Assembly: GCF_003443675.1 (NCBI RefSeq)
Contig: NZ_CP031963.1
Span: 682,001 to 746,000 of the forward strand
From: Aquimarina sp. BL5
GTDB taxonomy: Bacteria; Bacteroidota; Bacteroidia; Flavobacteriales; Flavobacteriaceae
DNA: 64,000 nt
Direction: 5' to 3'
The notes below the pieces were generated by a model that saw only the letters and a program-made list of their open reading frames with translations, had not been told where the DNA came from and made no database searches. Each line of letters starts with the position of its first letter. Position 1 is the first letter of the stretch. This document shows, piece by piece, positions 37,031 through 46,405 of the stretch. Made by a program: the position numbers and the translations under genes.

Positions 37031-38281
37031 ATGAAAAGAATCGTATTAATAGTCATAGTATTTTGTAGTGCCCAAATTTCATTCGGACAGGCTACTATTA
37101 AAACTATGTTTTATAACGTTTTAAACTATCCTTCTGCTCCACCCACAAATAGAGAAGAAATATTGGAAACTATCATTGATAGTTATGAGCCCGATATTTT
37201 TATGATTTGTGAATTGGAAACCGAAGATGGAGGTGATGAAATACTTAATGATTCATTGAATGATGATGGTAATAATTATTCTAGCGCTCCTTTCTTAAGT
37301 AATTTTTCTAATTCTGATGTAGAATTACATCAATTACTATATTATAACAATCAAAAGTTTACTTTAATACAAAGCCAAAGACTAACAACCACAATAAGAG
37401 ATATTAACTGGTACACACTAGAATTAATCTCTGATGATCAGAGCAACAATCCCATTAGAATAGAAGTTTTTGTGGCCCATCTTAAAGCCAGTAGAGGCGC
37501 TGACAATGAGACCAAACGTCTTAATATGGTAAGAGAGTTTACGGATAACTATGCTAATTTAGACGAAAATGATTATGTGATTTTTGCGGGTGACTTTAAT
37601 TTATATTCATCAGAAGAACCAGCTTATCAGGAATTACTAGATGCAAATAATAAAATTGTGATGGTAGATCCTATAACTACTCCTGGTGATTGGAGCAGTA
37701 ACATTACTTTTACGGATATACATACACAAAGTACACGTATAAGCAGTGATGAGTTTGGTGATTTTGGAAGTGGCGGCGGACTGGATGATCGATTTGATTT
37801 TATTTTGATGTCTGAAAACATGATAAATAGTCCTGAATTAAGCTATAAACCCGATACTTACTCAGCATATGGCAATAATGGTAATTGCTATAACCAAAGG
37901 ATTGATAATGCTGATTGTACAGGGAAATTTGATAGTGCATTGAGAGATGCATTATATAATATGAGTGACCATTTACCCGTTGTGATGGAGTTACAGGTAA
38001 ATCAACAATTACTCAGTACTACAGAATTTGTAGAAACCCCAAAAACAATACAATTAAACAGTGGTACTATAATTGATGATATTTTATCTTTACAAATAAA
38101 CAATCATCCGGAACCTATAGATTTCAGGATATATAATACTTTAGGTCAAGAAATAGTGTCATTTTCTGCAAATGGAAATAGTATTACTAACATTCCTGTA
38201 TCCGCATTAAGTAAAGGAATGTACTACCTTGTTCCGGTTAGTATGAATAGTAACACGATTAAATTTTTAAAGAAAAATTGA
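37031..38281 (+). CDS. Secreted EEP-family nuclease-like protein with T9SS tail
   Basis: A 416-residue exported protein. A signal peptide (1-20, ISFGQ) is followed by an EEP domain with E61 (ICELE), H150 (VAHLK), D188 and N190 (AGDFNLY), D257 region (LDDRFDFIL) and D313-H314 (MSDHLP), a complete catalytic set. The last 75 residues (FRIYNTLGQEIVSF, GMYYLVPV, ending KFLKKN) look like a T9SS type A tail. Extracellular DNase activity for phosphate or nucleotide scavenging is plausible. Its stop codon overlaps the TTG start of the next gene by 4 bases, so the two are translationally coupled. Confidence 0.88.
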   Translation: MKRIVLIVIVFCSAQISFGQATIKTMFYNVLNYPSAPPTNREEILETIIDSYEPDIFMICELETEDGGDEILNDSLNDDGNNYSSAPFLSNFSNSDVELHQLLYYNNQKFTLIQSQRLTTTIRDINWYTLELISDDQSNNPIRIEVFVAHLKASRGADNETKRLNMVREFTDNYANLDENDYVIFAGDFNLYSSEEPAYQELLDANNKIVMVDPITTPGDWSSNITFTDIHTQSTRISSDEFGDFGSGGGLDDRFDFILMSENMINSPELSYKPDTYSAYGNNGNCYNQRIDNADCTGKFDSALRDALYNMSDHLPVVMELQVNQQLLSTTEFVETPKTIQLNSGTIIDDILSLQINNHPEPIDFRIYNTLGQEIVSFSANGNSITNIPVSALSKGMYYLVPVSMNSNTIKFLKKN

Positions 38282-41103
38282 GCTTCTCCAGAATATTCCA
38301 TATAGTTATAATTCTATTTGCTATGCAAGCTTTATCGGCTCAGCATACCATAACTATTGATGGAACTTTGGATGCTGAAAACAAGGTGATATCAATACAA
38401 CAAGAAATCACTTATACCAACGAATCAAAAGACACCTTACGAGAAATATTTTTACACGATTGGGCAAATAGTTTTAACAGTAAAACTACCCCCCTTGGTG
38501 AACGCTTTTCTGAAGATTTTTTAAAACGATTTTATTTTGCAAAAGATTATGAGCGTGGAGCTACCGCTATTGAGTCAATTACAGACAAGTCTAATAGTAG
38601 TCTAACCTGGGAGCGTTATAATCAAACTCCTGATATTATAAAATTAGATATTGACAAATCATTATATCCTGGAAACAGTGTTACGTTTATTTTAACATAT
38701 AAAGTAAAAATACCTAATGAAAAATTCACACGATATGGTTATCATAAAAATGGTAATTTCAGTCTCAAATATTGGTATATTGCTCCTGCTGTATATGATA
38801 CAAAATGGAATATCTATAGCCATAAAAACCTAGATGACTTATACGCGCCATTAACCGATTACACCATAAATATAACCTTATCATCTGATTATAATCTTAC
38901 TAGTGAATTTGATCAGAAAGAAGCATCTCTGCCTAATGAGGAAACTAAAAATGTGCAACTTATTGGTGAAAAAAGAAACGAAGTAAATCTGTATCTGGAA
39001 AAAAATAATTCGTTCTATGACTTTCAGATGAATGGGTTAAAACTCATTAGTAACATAGAGGATAATGATTTAATGCCAGAGATGAAAAGTGTGGCAACAA
39101 AAAGAATCGTTAAGTTTTTAGAAAAAAGATTAGGCCCATATCCATTTGACAAAATTTTAGTCTCAGAAAATGATTATAAAAACAATCCTGTATATGGATT
39201 AAACCAATTACCTGATATATTGAGACCGTTCCCGGATGGTTTTCAATATGAAATTAAGCAACTGAAATCTATTACCGAAAGCTACCTGGAAAAGACACTA
39301 ATTATAAATCCTAGATACGATGCTTGGATAAAAGATGCTATTCATATCTACCTAATGATGTCCTATACAGAACAGTATTATCCAGATATGAAAATCATAG
39401 GAAACCTAAGTAAAGTTATCGGTATTCGATGGTTTCACGCTGCAGATTTAGATTTTAATGACCAGTATTTTCTAGGGTATAAAAATATGGCAAGATTATT
39501 TCTGGATCAACCTCTTACTGAACCGCAAGATAAACTTATAAAATTCAATAAAAATATCGCCAATGCATATAAGGCGGGGATTGGTTTTAAATATTTAGAA
39601 GATTATCTGGAAGACGATAATATCTTATCAGAAGCTGTTAAAAATTACTACATCAATAATACATTACAGCTTACAAACTCTAAAGAATTCGAAAAGATCT
39701 TAAATGATTTAACTCCTAAAAATATTGATTGGTTTTTTGAAGACTTCATACCCACTAATGAGAAATTGGATTTCAAAATTAAATCGATTAAAAGAAAAAA
39801 TGACTCTCTTGAAGTTACCATAAAGAATAAAAGAAATAATGCAATGCCCGTCTCACTGGCTGGATTAAGAGATGGACAATTAGTTTCCAAAACATGGATA
39901 ACCAATATTACAGGGAAGAAAAAAGTAAAAATCGCCAATGATGATATCGACAAATTGGTTTTAGATTATGATCAAAATATTCCAGAAGTAAATCGCAGAA
40001 ATAATCATCGAAATCTAAAAGGAATTTTTAATAAACCGATACAATTCAGGTTTTTACAGGATATAGAAGACCCCACACGTAGTCAGGTGTTTTACATTCC
40101 AGAATTTGAGTTTAATGTGTATGATGGTTTAACTATTGGTTCTAAGTTTTATAATAAAACATTCATAAGACGAGATTTTGATTATAGAATTACTCCTAGT
40201 TATGGTTTTCTATCTAAAAAACTAATTGGTTCTGCTTTTTTCCAATACAGAGATCAAATTGCAGATTATGGGCTTTACCAGATTAGATATGCATTTAGTG
40301 GCAGCATGTTTAGCTATGCCCCTGATTTATTATTTAGGCGTTTCTCCCCTTCTGTTGATTTTTCTTGGAGACCACAAGATCTAAGATCTAATGAGAGACA
40401 ACGGCTTTCTATACGTAGCGTAAACGTGTTTAGAGAACGGGACGATAATGATCCTGTAGAAACCCCAGATTATAGTGTTTTTAATGTTAGATATAGATAT
40501 TCTGATTTTAATCTTTTGGACTTTACTTCTTATATATTTGATTATCAAATAGCCAAAAACTTTAGCAAGCTATCTGCCACCTTTAACTATAGAAAAGTGT
40601 TTTTGAACAATAGACAAATAAATCTCCGTTTATTCGCTGGTGCTTTCCTTTTTAATGATACGGAAAAGGATGGTGATTTCTTCAGCTTTGCTTTAGATAG
40701 ACCAACCGATTATCTTTTTGATTTTAATTATTTAGGACGTAGTGAAGACACTGGATTAGTAAGTCAACAAATAATTATAGCAGAAGGAGGATTTAAATCT
40801 CAACTTGACTATCCTTTTGCTAACCAATGGATTACTACACTTAATGCCAATACTAATATTTGGAAGTGGATATATGCATATGGAGATGTTGGTTTTGTTA
40901 AAAATAGAGGAATGTCACCAAAATTTGTGTATAATGCGGGTGTACGAGTGAGTCTTGTTGCTGATTATTTCGAGCTTTTCTTTCCGATAGCCTCTAATAA
41001 TGGTTTTGAAATAAATCAACCTAACTATAATGAGCAGATTCGATTTATTATTACACTAAGTCCACAAACACTTATTGGATTATTTACCAGAGAATGGTAT
41101 TAA
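38278..41103 (+). CDS. Degenerate M1-peptidase domain fused to a predicted outer-membrane beta-barrel
   Basis: A 941-residue exported protein with a signal peptide (about 1-22, ALSAQ). Residues about 25-510 follow the M1 aminopeptidase plan, but where HExxH-x18-E should be the sequence reads TESYL (T333-E334-L337) and the second glutamate position lies in KDA near residue 353. Both zinc histidines are therefore lost, and it should not be a peptidase. Residues about 570-941 alternate like a beta-barrel (FRFLQDIEDPTRSQ, DYRITPSYGF, many aromatic strands) and end GLFTREWY. The start is TTG and overlaps the previous stop, forming a tight pair with the EEP gene. Confidence 0.75.
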   Translation: MSFSRIFHIVIILFAMQALSAQHTITIDGTLDAENKVISIQQEITYTNESKDTLREIFLHDWANSFNSKTTPLGERFSEDFLKRFYFAKDYERGATAIESITDKSNSSLTWERYNQTPDIIKLDIDKSLYPGNSVTFILTYKVKIPNEKFTRYGYHKNGNFSLKYWYIAPAVYDTKWNIYSHKNLDDLYAPLTDYTINITLSSDYNLTSEFDQKEASLPNEETKNVQLIGEKRNEVNLYLEKNNSFYDFQMNGLKLISNIEDNDLMPEMKSVATKRIVKFLEKRLGPYPFDKILVSENDYKNNPVYGLNQLPDILRPFPDGFQYEIKQLKSITESYLEKTLIINPRYDAWIKDAIHIYLMMSYTEQYYPDMKIIGNLSKVIGIRWFHAADLDFNDQYFLGYKNMARLFLDQPLTEPQDKLIKFNKNIANAYKAGIGFKYLEDYLEDDNILSEAVKNYYINNTLQLTNSKEFEKILNDLTPKNIDWFFEDFIPTNEKLDFKIKSIKRKNDSLEVTIKNKRNNAMPVSLAGLRDGQLVSKTWITNITGKKKVKIANDDIDKLVLDYDQNIPEVNRRNNHRNLKGIFNKPIQFRFLQDIEDPTRSQVFYIPEFEFNVYDGLTIGSKFYNKTFIRRDFDYRITPSYGFLSKKLIGSAFFQYRDQIADYGLYQIRYAFSGSMFSYAPDLLFRRFSPSVDFSWRPQDLRSNERQRLSIRSVNVFRERDDNDPVETPDYSVFNVRYRYSDFNLLDFTSYIFDYQIAKNFSKLSATFNYRKVFLNNRQINLRLFAGAFLFNDTEKDGDFFSFALDRPTDYLFDFNYLGRSEDTGLVSQQIIIAEGGFKSQLDYPFANQWITTLNANTNIWKWIYAYGDVGFVKNRGMSPKFVYNAGVRVSLVADYFELFFPIASNNGFEINQPNYNEQIRFIITLSPQTLIGLFTREWY

Positions 41104-41167
41104 TAATAATTAAAACTGTTTTTAAAACAATTACTTACTTCAATACTCTGCTTCAAATCGATTTTAA

Positions 41168-41872
41168 TCAAAGATAGTTTTCACGAACATGTATTTCTTT
41201 TTCTGGAGTAGTTCTTATTAAATACTTCATAAAAAGATAAAGACTTAATACGTGAGCAATATTAATAAATACAGTGAAAATTTTACTTGAATAAAATAAC
41301 TCATTTATAGGTAATAAAGACACTATAAATATGCATAAAAAAGCTACTACAAGTAATTTCAAACCTTCTTTTGACATATCTTGTACATATATAAGATAAG
41401 ACACTAGTATATATGACGTAGAGCACATTAGACAAACAACTACTTCTGGAACGGCTTCTTTAACAACATCAATAAGTAACTGAGAAATAGCATATATCAA
41501 ATACAAAACCAATCCAGAACTAACTAAAATAGGTATTGATAAAAAAGTACTACGCTTAATATTTCTAACCAATAAATACCTTCTCAACGCAAGTGTACAC
41601 GATATAAAATATATAGCTGTCAAAATACATATTATGGAAAAATTCTGGACGAAATCGGTATAAATAAGAGTATCGCAAATAATCATGGAAATTAAACTAA
41701 GTACATACCACAAATTTATTTTAACTACACGTTCAAAATATATGACCCCAATAGAAACTATCATTGTTGGTAGTCCATAAGCTAAATATTTTCTATCAAA
41801 AAAAACAGCAATTATAATAACCGCTGTAAAAGCAAAATAGAATAATATATCTGTTAGCTTTATATTTTTCAA
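41168..41872 (-). CDS. Polytopic membrane protein, possibly YhhN-like
   Basis: A 234-residue protein with about eight hydrophobic helices and short loops, so an integral inner-membrane protein. The helix pattern and an aspartate inside a helix (MIICDTLIYTDF) recall the YhhN/lysoplasmalogenase family, but the match is weak. The C-terminal tail is charged (TTPEKEIHVRENYL). The start is TTG, with no better in-frame codon. It converges with the pseudo-peptidase gene and stands alone. Confidence 0.55.
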   Translation of the reverse strand: MKNIKLTDILFYFAFTAVIIIAVFFDRKYLAYGLPTMIVSIGVIYFERVVKINLWYVLSLISMIICDTLIYTDFVQNFSIICILTAIYFISCTLALRRYLLVRNIKRSTFLSIPILVSSGLVLYLIYAISQLLIDVVKEAVPEVVVCLMCSTSYILVSYLIYVQDMSKEGLKLLVVAFLCIFIVSLLPINELFYSSKIFTVFINIAHVLSLYLFMKYLIRTTPEKEIHVRENYL

Positions 41873-42391
41873 AAATATGCTGTTACTTCTTATGAATTCA
41901 TTTCTGTTTTAAAGAATCACTGATGATCTTATAGAGTTCTTCAACAACACTTCTAAGTTATATTATTTTTTGGATTTGTAGGAAAAAAATGAACTTAACC
42001 TTAAACCTACTTTATTAAACCTTAAAAAATAAGATTTCTAAAAAACTAAAAACCAAGTTTTTAAATAAAAACAATCTAAATAATCTTATTCAAAAAATAA
42101 CAATTAAAAGTTTAAACCACATACAATCGAAGTATATCGACACTACACATCACACAAATCAAACAAGCTTTTATAGATTACAAATTCAAATATTTCCTAT
42201 GATAAATCTACAAAACAATAAATGTGAAAATTTTGAATATTTGTTAATCAGTTCTTAAAATAATGGTCTAAAAAAAGAATTATATAACAAAAAGTTGATT
42301 TATGTGAATTATCCTTAATAAATTTAATACTTCTTGCCTTGGAATTGGCGTGGATTTTAGCTAAATTTGCGGACCGTAAAACATCGTTCAC
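41873..42391. other. Gene-free AT-rich region upstream of the E1 gene
   Basis: About 520 bases between divergent genes. I find no coding sequence, RNA gene or clear repeat. The only supported element is the promoter close to the right end, annotated separately. Base composition is extremely AT-rich. Confidence 0.5.
42339..42369 (+). promoter_or_regulatory. Promoter of the 2-oxoacid dehydrogenase E1 gene
   Basis: A TTG (42339-42341) is followed after 20 bases by TAAATTTG (42362-42369), matching the -33 TTG and -7 TAnnTTTG elements of Bacteroidota promoters. The ATG is 22 bases beyond the -7 box. Confidence 0.55.
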
Positions 42392-44806
42392 ATGCAGCCT
42401 GAAACAACAATTACACCTAATATTTCTTTTGAAGAATATAGAAATCAAATACTTAGAGATTACAAAATTGCTTTAATAAGTAGAGAGTGTAGTTTATTAG
42501 GACGAAGAGAAGTCCTAACAGGAAAGTCCAAATTTGGAATTTTTGGTGGTGGAAAGGAATTACCTCAGTTAGCAATGGCTAGAGTTTTTCGTGATGGTGA
42601 TTTCAGATCAGGGTACTATCGTGATCAAACGTTTATGATGGCTATAGAGCAATATACTGTAGAACAATTTTTTGCAGGTTTATATGCTCATACTGATATT
42701 GAAAAAGAACCTTTTGCAGCAGGCAGACAAATGGGTGGTCACTTTGCTACTCATAGTCTTAATGAAGATGGATCCTGGAAAAATTTAACTAAACAAAAAA
42801 ATTCTAGTTCTGACATCTCTCCTACTGCCGGTCAAATGCCAAGATTATTAGGTTTAGCACAAGCATCCAAAGTATACCGTAACGAGAAAAGTGTAAAAGA
42901 AAATACTAATTTTTCTATTAATGGAAATGAAGTAGCTTGGGGAACTATTGGTAACGCAAGTACTAGTGAAGGTCTTTTTTGGGAAACTGTAAATGCCGGT
43001 GGTGTTCTTCAAGTACCAATGGTTATTAGTGTTTGGGATGATGAGTATGGAATTTCGGTACACGCAAAACATCAAACTACAAAAGAAAACATATCTGCAG
43101 TTTTAGAAGGATTTAGACGTGATGAAAAGCACGATGGATACGAAATCATAGTAGTAAACGGTTGGGATTATCCAGCTCTTGTAGAAGCCTATGAAACTGC
43201 TGAAGATTTAGCTAGGGAACAGCACATTCCGGTTATAGTGCATGTAAAAGAACTAACACAACCGCAAGGTCACTCTACTTCAGGATCTCACGAACGATAT
43301 AAAAGTGAAGAAAGATTAAACTGGGAACGTGAACATGACTGCAATAAGAAATTCAAGGAATGGATTATTGAACATAATGTCGCTACAGCAGATGAATTGC
43401 TTGCATTAGAAAAATCTTGTAAGAAAATAGTTAGACAAGGTAAAACCAGCGCTTGGAACGCTTACTTATCTGAAATTGTTGCTGAACAAAAACAAGCACT
43501 TCTTATGTTAGAAGCTGTAGAATCTAAAAGTGCTAACAAAAATTTCATCTCTCCTCTTGTAAAGACATTGGCAGATAAAGATGAGCCAATCCGCAAAGAT
43601 ATTCTTGAAGCAACTCGAAAAACGTTACGATATATTGTTAAAGAAGATTTCCCGGAAAAAACAGCGCTTCAAAATTGGATTAACAGTTATATAGAAGAAA
43701 TTCAGCCTAAATATAGTGATCACCTCTACAATGATTTTGATAGTAATGTTACTAAAATCAAAGAAGTTATACCTCAATATGCAGAAAATGCAGAGATTGT
43801 AGATGCTCGTTTGATTCTTAGAGATAATTTTGATCAAATATTCAGTAGAATTCCTGAATCCTTAATTTTTGGAGAAGACAGTGGTAAGATCGGTGATGTT
43901 AATCAGGGACTTGAAGGATTACAAGAAAAATTTGGAGATATAAGAGTTTCAGATGCAGGTATCAGAGAAGCTACTATTATCGGTCAGGGAATTGGTATGG
44001 CTATGAGAGGTCTTAGGCCTATTGCCGAAATACAATATCTTGATTACATTTTATACTGTATACAAGGATTAAGTGATGATCTCGCAACCTTAAGATACAG
44101 AACATTTGCTAAACAAAAAGCACCGTTAATTGTTAGAACAAGAGGACATAGACTAGAAGGTATATGGCATTCTGGTTCTCAAATGGGTGGTTTAATTCAC
44201 CTATTACGCGGAATTCATATTCTTGTACCGCGAAATATGACTAAAGCTGCTGGGTTTTATAATACTTTAATGGATAGTGACGAACCGGCAGTGGTAATAG
44301 AATGTCTTAACGGATATCGTCTTAAAGAAAAAATGCCTTCTAACCTATCAGAAATTAGAACACCTGTTGGTGTCGTTGAAACGGTAAAAGAAGGAAGTGA
44401 CATAACACTTGTTTCTTATGGATCAACGCTAAGACTAGTAGAACAAGCAGCTAAAGAATTATTATCATTAGGTATTAATGCAGAAGTAATTGACGTACAA
44501 TCCTTAATCCCATTTGATTTAACTCACGATATCGTAAAAAGTGTAGCTAAGACCAATAGATTAATGATTATTGACGAAGATGTGCCTGGTGGAGCTACGG
44601 GGTATATACTTCACAAACTTATTGATGAACAAAACATTTATCAATATTTAGATAGTGAGCCGCAAACGCTAAGTGCACAACCACATCGTCCGGCATTTGG
44701 AACTGATGGAGATTATTTCAGTAAGCCATCTACAGAAGATATTTTTGAGAAAGTTTATGATTTGATGAATGAGGTTAATCCTGTAGAATATCCTAAATTA
44801 AGGTAA
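42392..44806 (+). CDS. Fused alpha/beta E1 component of a 2-oxoacid dehydrogenase complex
   Basis: An 804-residue thiamine-diphosphate enzyme in which E1-alpha (about 1-400) and E1-beta (about 455-800) are one chain. It should decarboxylate a 2-oxo acid, most likely a branched-chain one, and pass the acyl group to an E2 lipoyl protein encoded elsewhere. The beta half shows GEDSGKIGDVNQGLEGL, DAGIREATIIGQGIGMAMRGLRPIAEIQYLDY and LRYRTFAKQKAP landmarks. The ThDP motif of the alpha half reads GNASTSEG (N188) and ends WDDEYG (D216-D217) instead of GDG...NN. A strong terminator follows. I recall this odd motif as usual for the Bacteroidota fused form. Confidence 0.88.
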   Translation: MQPETTITPNISFEEYRNQILRDYKIALISRECSLLGRREVLTGKSKFGIFGGGKELPQLAMARVFRDGDFRSGYYRDQTFMMAIEQYTVEQFFAGLYAHTDIEKEPFAAGRQMGGHFATHSLNEDGSWKNLTKQKNSSSDISPTAGQMPRLLGLAQASKVYRNEKSVKENTNFSINGNEVAWGTIGNASTSEGLFWETVNAGGVLQVPMVISVWDDEYGISVHAKHQTTKENISAVLEGFRRDEKHDGYEIIVVNGWDYPALVEAYETAEDLAREQHIPVIVHVKELTQPQGHSTSGSHERYKSEERLNWEREHDCNKKFKEWIIEHNVATADELLALEKSCKKIVRQGKTSAWNAYLSEIVAEQKQALLMLEAVESKSANKNFISPLVKTLADKDEPIRKDILEATRKTLRYIVKEDFPEKTALQNWINSYIEEIQPKYSDHLYNDFDSNVTKIKEVIPQYAENAEIVDARLILRDNFDQIFSRIPESLIFGEDSGKIGDVNQGLEGLQEKFGDIRVSDAGIREATIIGQGIGMAMRGLRPIAEIQYLDYILYCIQGLSDDLATLRYRTFAKQKAPLIVRTRGHRLEGIWHSGSQMGGLIHLLRGIHILVPRNMTKAAGFYNTLMDSDEPAVVIECLNGYRLKEKMPSNLSEIRTPVGVVETVKEGSDITLVSYGSTLRLVEQAAKELLSLGINAEVIDVQSLIPFDLTHDIVKSVAKTNRLMIIDEDVPGGATGYILHKLIDEQNIYQYLDSEPQTLSAQPHRPAFGTDGDYFSKPSTEDIFEKVYDLMNEVNPVEYPKLR

Positions 44807-44886
44807 ACACAAAACCTTAGTCAAAAACCGTAACATTCGGTCTAATAAACATATGTATTCTTCTTTGCTGACAAGCTTAGAAAAAC

Positions 44887-44917
44887 AAAACCCCTCAGAA
44901 AGAGGGGTTTTATTTTT
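44887..44917. terminator. Strong bidirectional intrinsic terminator
   Basis: AAAACCCCTC and GAGGGGTTTT form a perfect 10-bp stem around an AGAAA loop, followed by TATTTTT. It lies between the convergent E1 and SPOR-like genes and can stop transcription from both sides. Confidence 0.9.
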
Positions 44918-45530
44918 AAAATGGGTTTTCTATTCGTATACGCTCTCCTTCTTTATAAGAAATAACAAATATATTCTTATCAATAATCCCAGATTGAAGT
45001 AGGATCTTTCTAAATTCCTGAGCTTCTTCAAGGGTCTCAAAAATACCTAAACTAAGTTTATAATAATATGTATCGTTATAAAAAAGAGTATTGGTGAATT
45101 TTTCTGAAACCAAAGAAACCTTATCCGTTGTAAAGGATTGTATTTGAACAGAATACACGGTGTCTTTATTTATTAAACTTCTATATAAATAAAGATCCTT
45201 TATATTTTTAAGATCGGGTTGCTCCTTTTTTAATTGATTCAACTGATTTTTAAGTCCATCGATCTCTGATTGAAAAGAGGAGAATTCTTTATTATTAGTG
45301 GTTACACTACTACTGCTATTACCTACCCAAAACACCACATATATAATCAATGTTATTGTAGTAATTAATAGAACAGAGCAAAGTATCTTAAACATTATTT
45401 TAGACGCTCTGTTCTTTTTGAGTTCTAATGATCTATCATTAAGAAGATCCTCTAGTTTTTGTTGTTCAACCTCGGCTTTTTCTATCTGATAATGCAGTGA
45501 TAAAAGATCTTCATTTTTAATATCTGGCAT
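44916..45530 (-). CDS. Membrane-anchored coiled-coil protein with SPOR-like C-terminus
   Basis: A 204-residue protein. An N-terminal cytoplasmic coiled coil (about 5-40, LLSLHYQIEKAEVEQQKLEDLL) precedes one membrane helix (46-69) and a periplasmic part. Residues about 80-110 are coiled coil, and about 122-204 (VYSVQIQSFTTDK, YYYKLSLGIFETLEEAQEFRKILLQSG) resemble a SPOR domain, which binds stripped peptidoglycan strands, so a cell-wall role is possible. It shares its N-terminal module with the gene just upstream (45561-46370). Confidence 0.75.
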   Translation of the reverse strand: MPDIKNEDLLSLHYQIEKAEVEQQKLEDLLNDRSLELKKNRASKIMFKILCSVLLITTITLIIYVVFWVGNSSSSVTTNNKEFSSFQSEIDGLKNQLNQLKKEQPDLKNIKDLYLYRSLINKDTVYSVQIQSFTTDKVSLVSEKFTNTLFYNDTYYYKLSLGIFETLEEAQEFRKILLQSGIIDKNIFVISYKEGERIRIENPF

Positions 45531-45560
45531 TTTTACGGAGTATTAGAAAGATTTATAGGC

Positions 45561-46370
45561 TTATGGTAATTTCTGTTTCTTTATCTTATATACAATTCCA
45601 TCACTTATTTCTAAAATCATAATAGGCTTATCTGCAATAATTTTCTGAAAGGCCTTTAAAGGAAATCCTCTAGAAATTTGATTTATATCTTGAATGCGAA
45701 CTTTGTCATTTAATTCGAGCCTTCTTAATTTATTACTAATGTTAGAAACATAATAATTGTCATATAAAAAATACAACGTATCACCATTTTTATCAATATC
45801 ATATTCTGCTTCATTATTTTCTTTAGCTTTTTCCACAGCTTTTCTTCCTTTATAATATTCTATAAAATCGGCTTCAATAAAAATTACTCCGTTGTTTCTA
45901 AATACCTTTTTAACATAGCAATGTTTTCTCTCGAATTTTAATTTATTGAGGGTATCCGTAGCTATTCGTTTTTCTCCTTCTACATTAGTGTTTGTAGTAT
46001 CTGCAGATGCTGTACCAAGACTATCTGTTTCATAAACTAATCCTTTTTTATAATCTGCAATATCAGATTTAAGCTTCACTAGTTCTTCTTGTAAAGAATC
46101 GTTGGTTTTCTGAATTTGATCTATATCTACCTGTGTGTTTTCACTTTGATCGTTAGAAAACGAAGCATCTTTTTCACTTAGATAATATATTCCTCCAGCC
46201 ATAACAAGAATCACAGTCAGAAAAAAAATCATAAAAATCAAACTGTTCCTCTTACTCTTCTTTAACTCTTCTGAAATAGAAACGAGACGATTCTCCAGCT
46301 TCTGTTGTTTCATTCCGGATTTTTCAATCCTATATTGTACCGATAATAATTCGTCTTCTTTATTTTCCAT
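45561..46370 (-). CDS. Membrane-anchored coiled-coil protein, paralogue of the SPOR-like neighbour
   Basis: A 269-residue protein with the same N-terminal design as the gene downstream: an acidic start, LLSVQYRIEKSGMKQQKLENRL coiled coil (landmark residues 8-30), and a membrane helix at 43-64. A second coiled coil (about 80-110, IDQIQKTNDSLQEELVKLKSDIADY) follows. The C-terminal domain (about 145-269) differs and carries RKHCYVKKVFRNNGVIFIEADFIEYYKG, with no recognised family. The tandem pair shares 30 bases of spacing, following menB. Confidence 0.7.
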   Translation of the reverse strand: MENKEDELLSVQYRIEKSGMKQQKLENRLVSISEELKKSKRNSLIFMIFFLTVILVMAGGIYYLSEKDASFSNDQSENTQVDIDQIQKTNDSLQEELVKLKSDIADYKKGLVYETDSLGTASADTTNTNVEGEKRIATDTLNKLKFERKHCYVKKVFRNNGVIFIEADFIEYYKGRKAVEKAKENNEAEYDIDKNGDTLYFLYDNYYVSNISNKLRRLELNDKVRIQDINQISRGFPLKAFQKIIADKPIMILEISDGIVYKIKKQKLP

Positions 46371-46405
46371 TATCCCTTTTAAATTTGAAGATCAATATCT
46401 CACTA

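Noticed and set aside
38278..41103. Active M1 aminopeptidase
   Set aside because: Both zinc-binding histidines are absent at the expected position.
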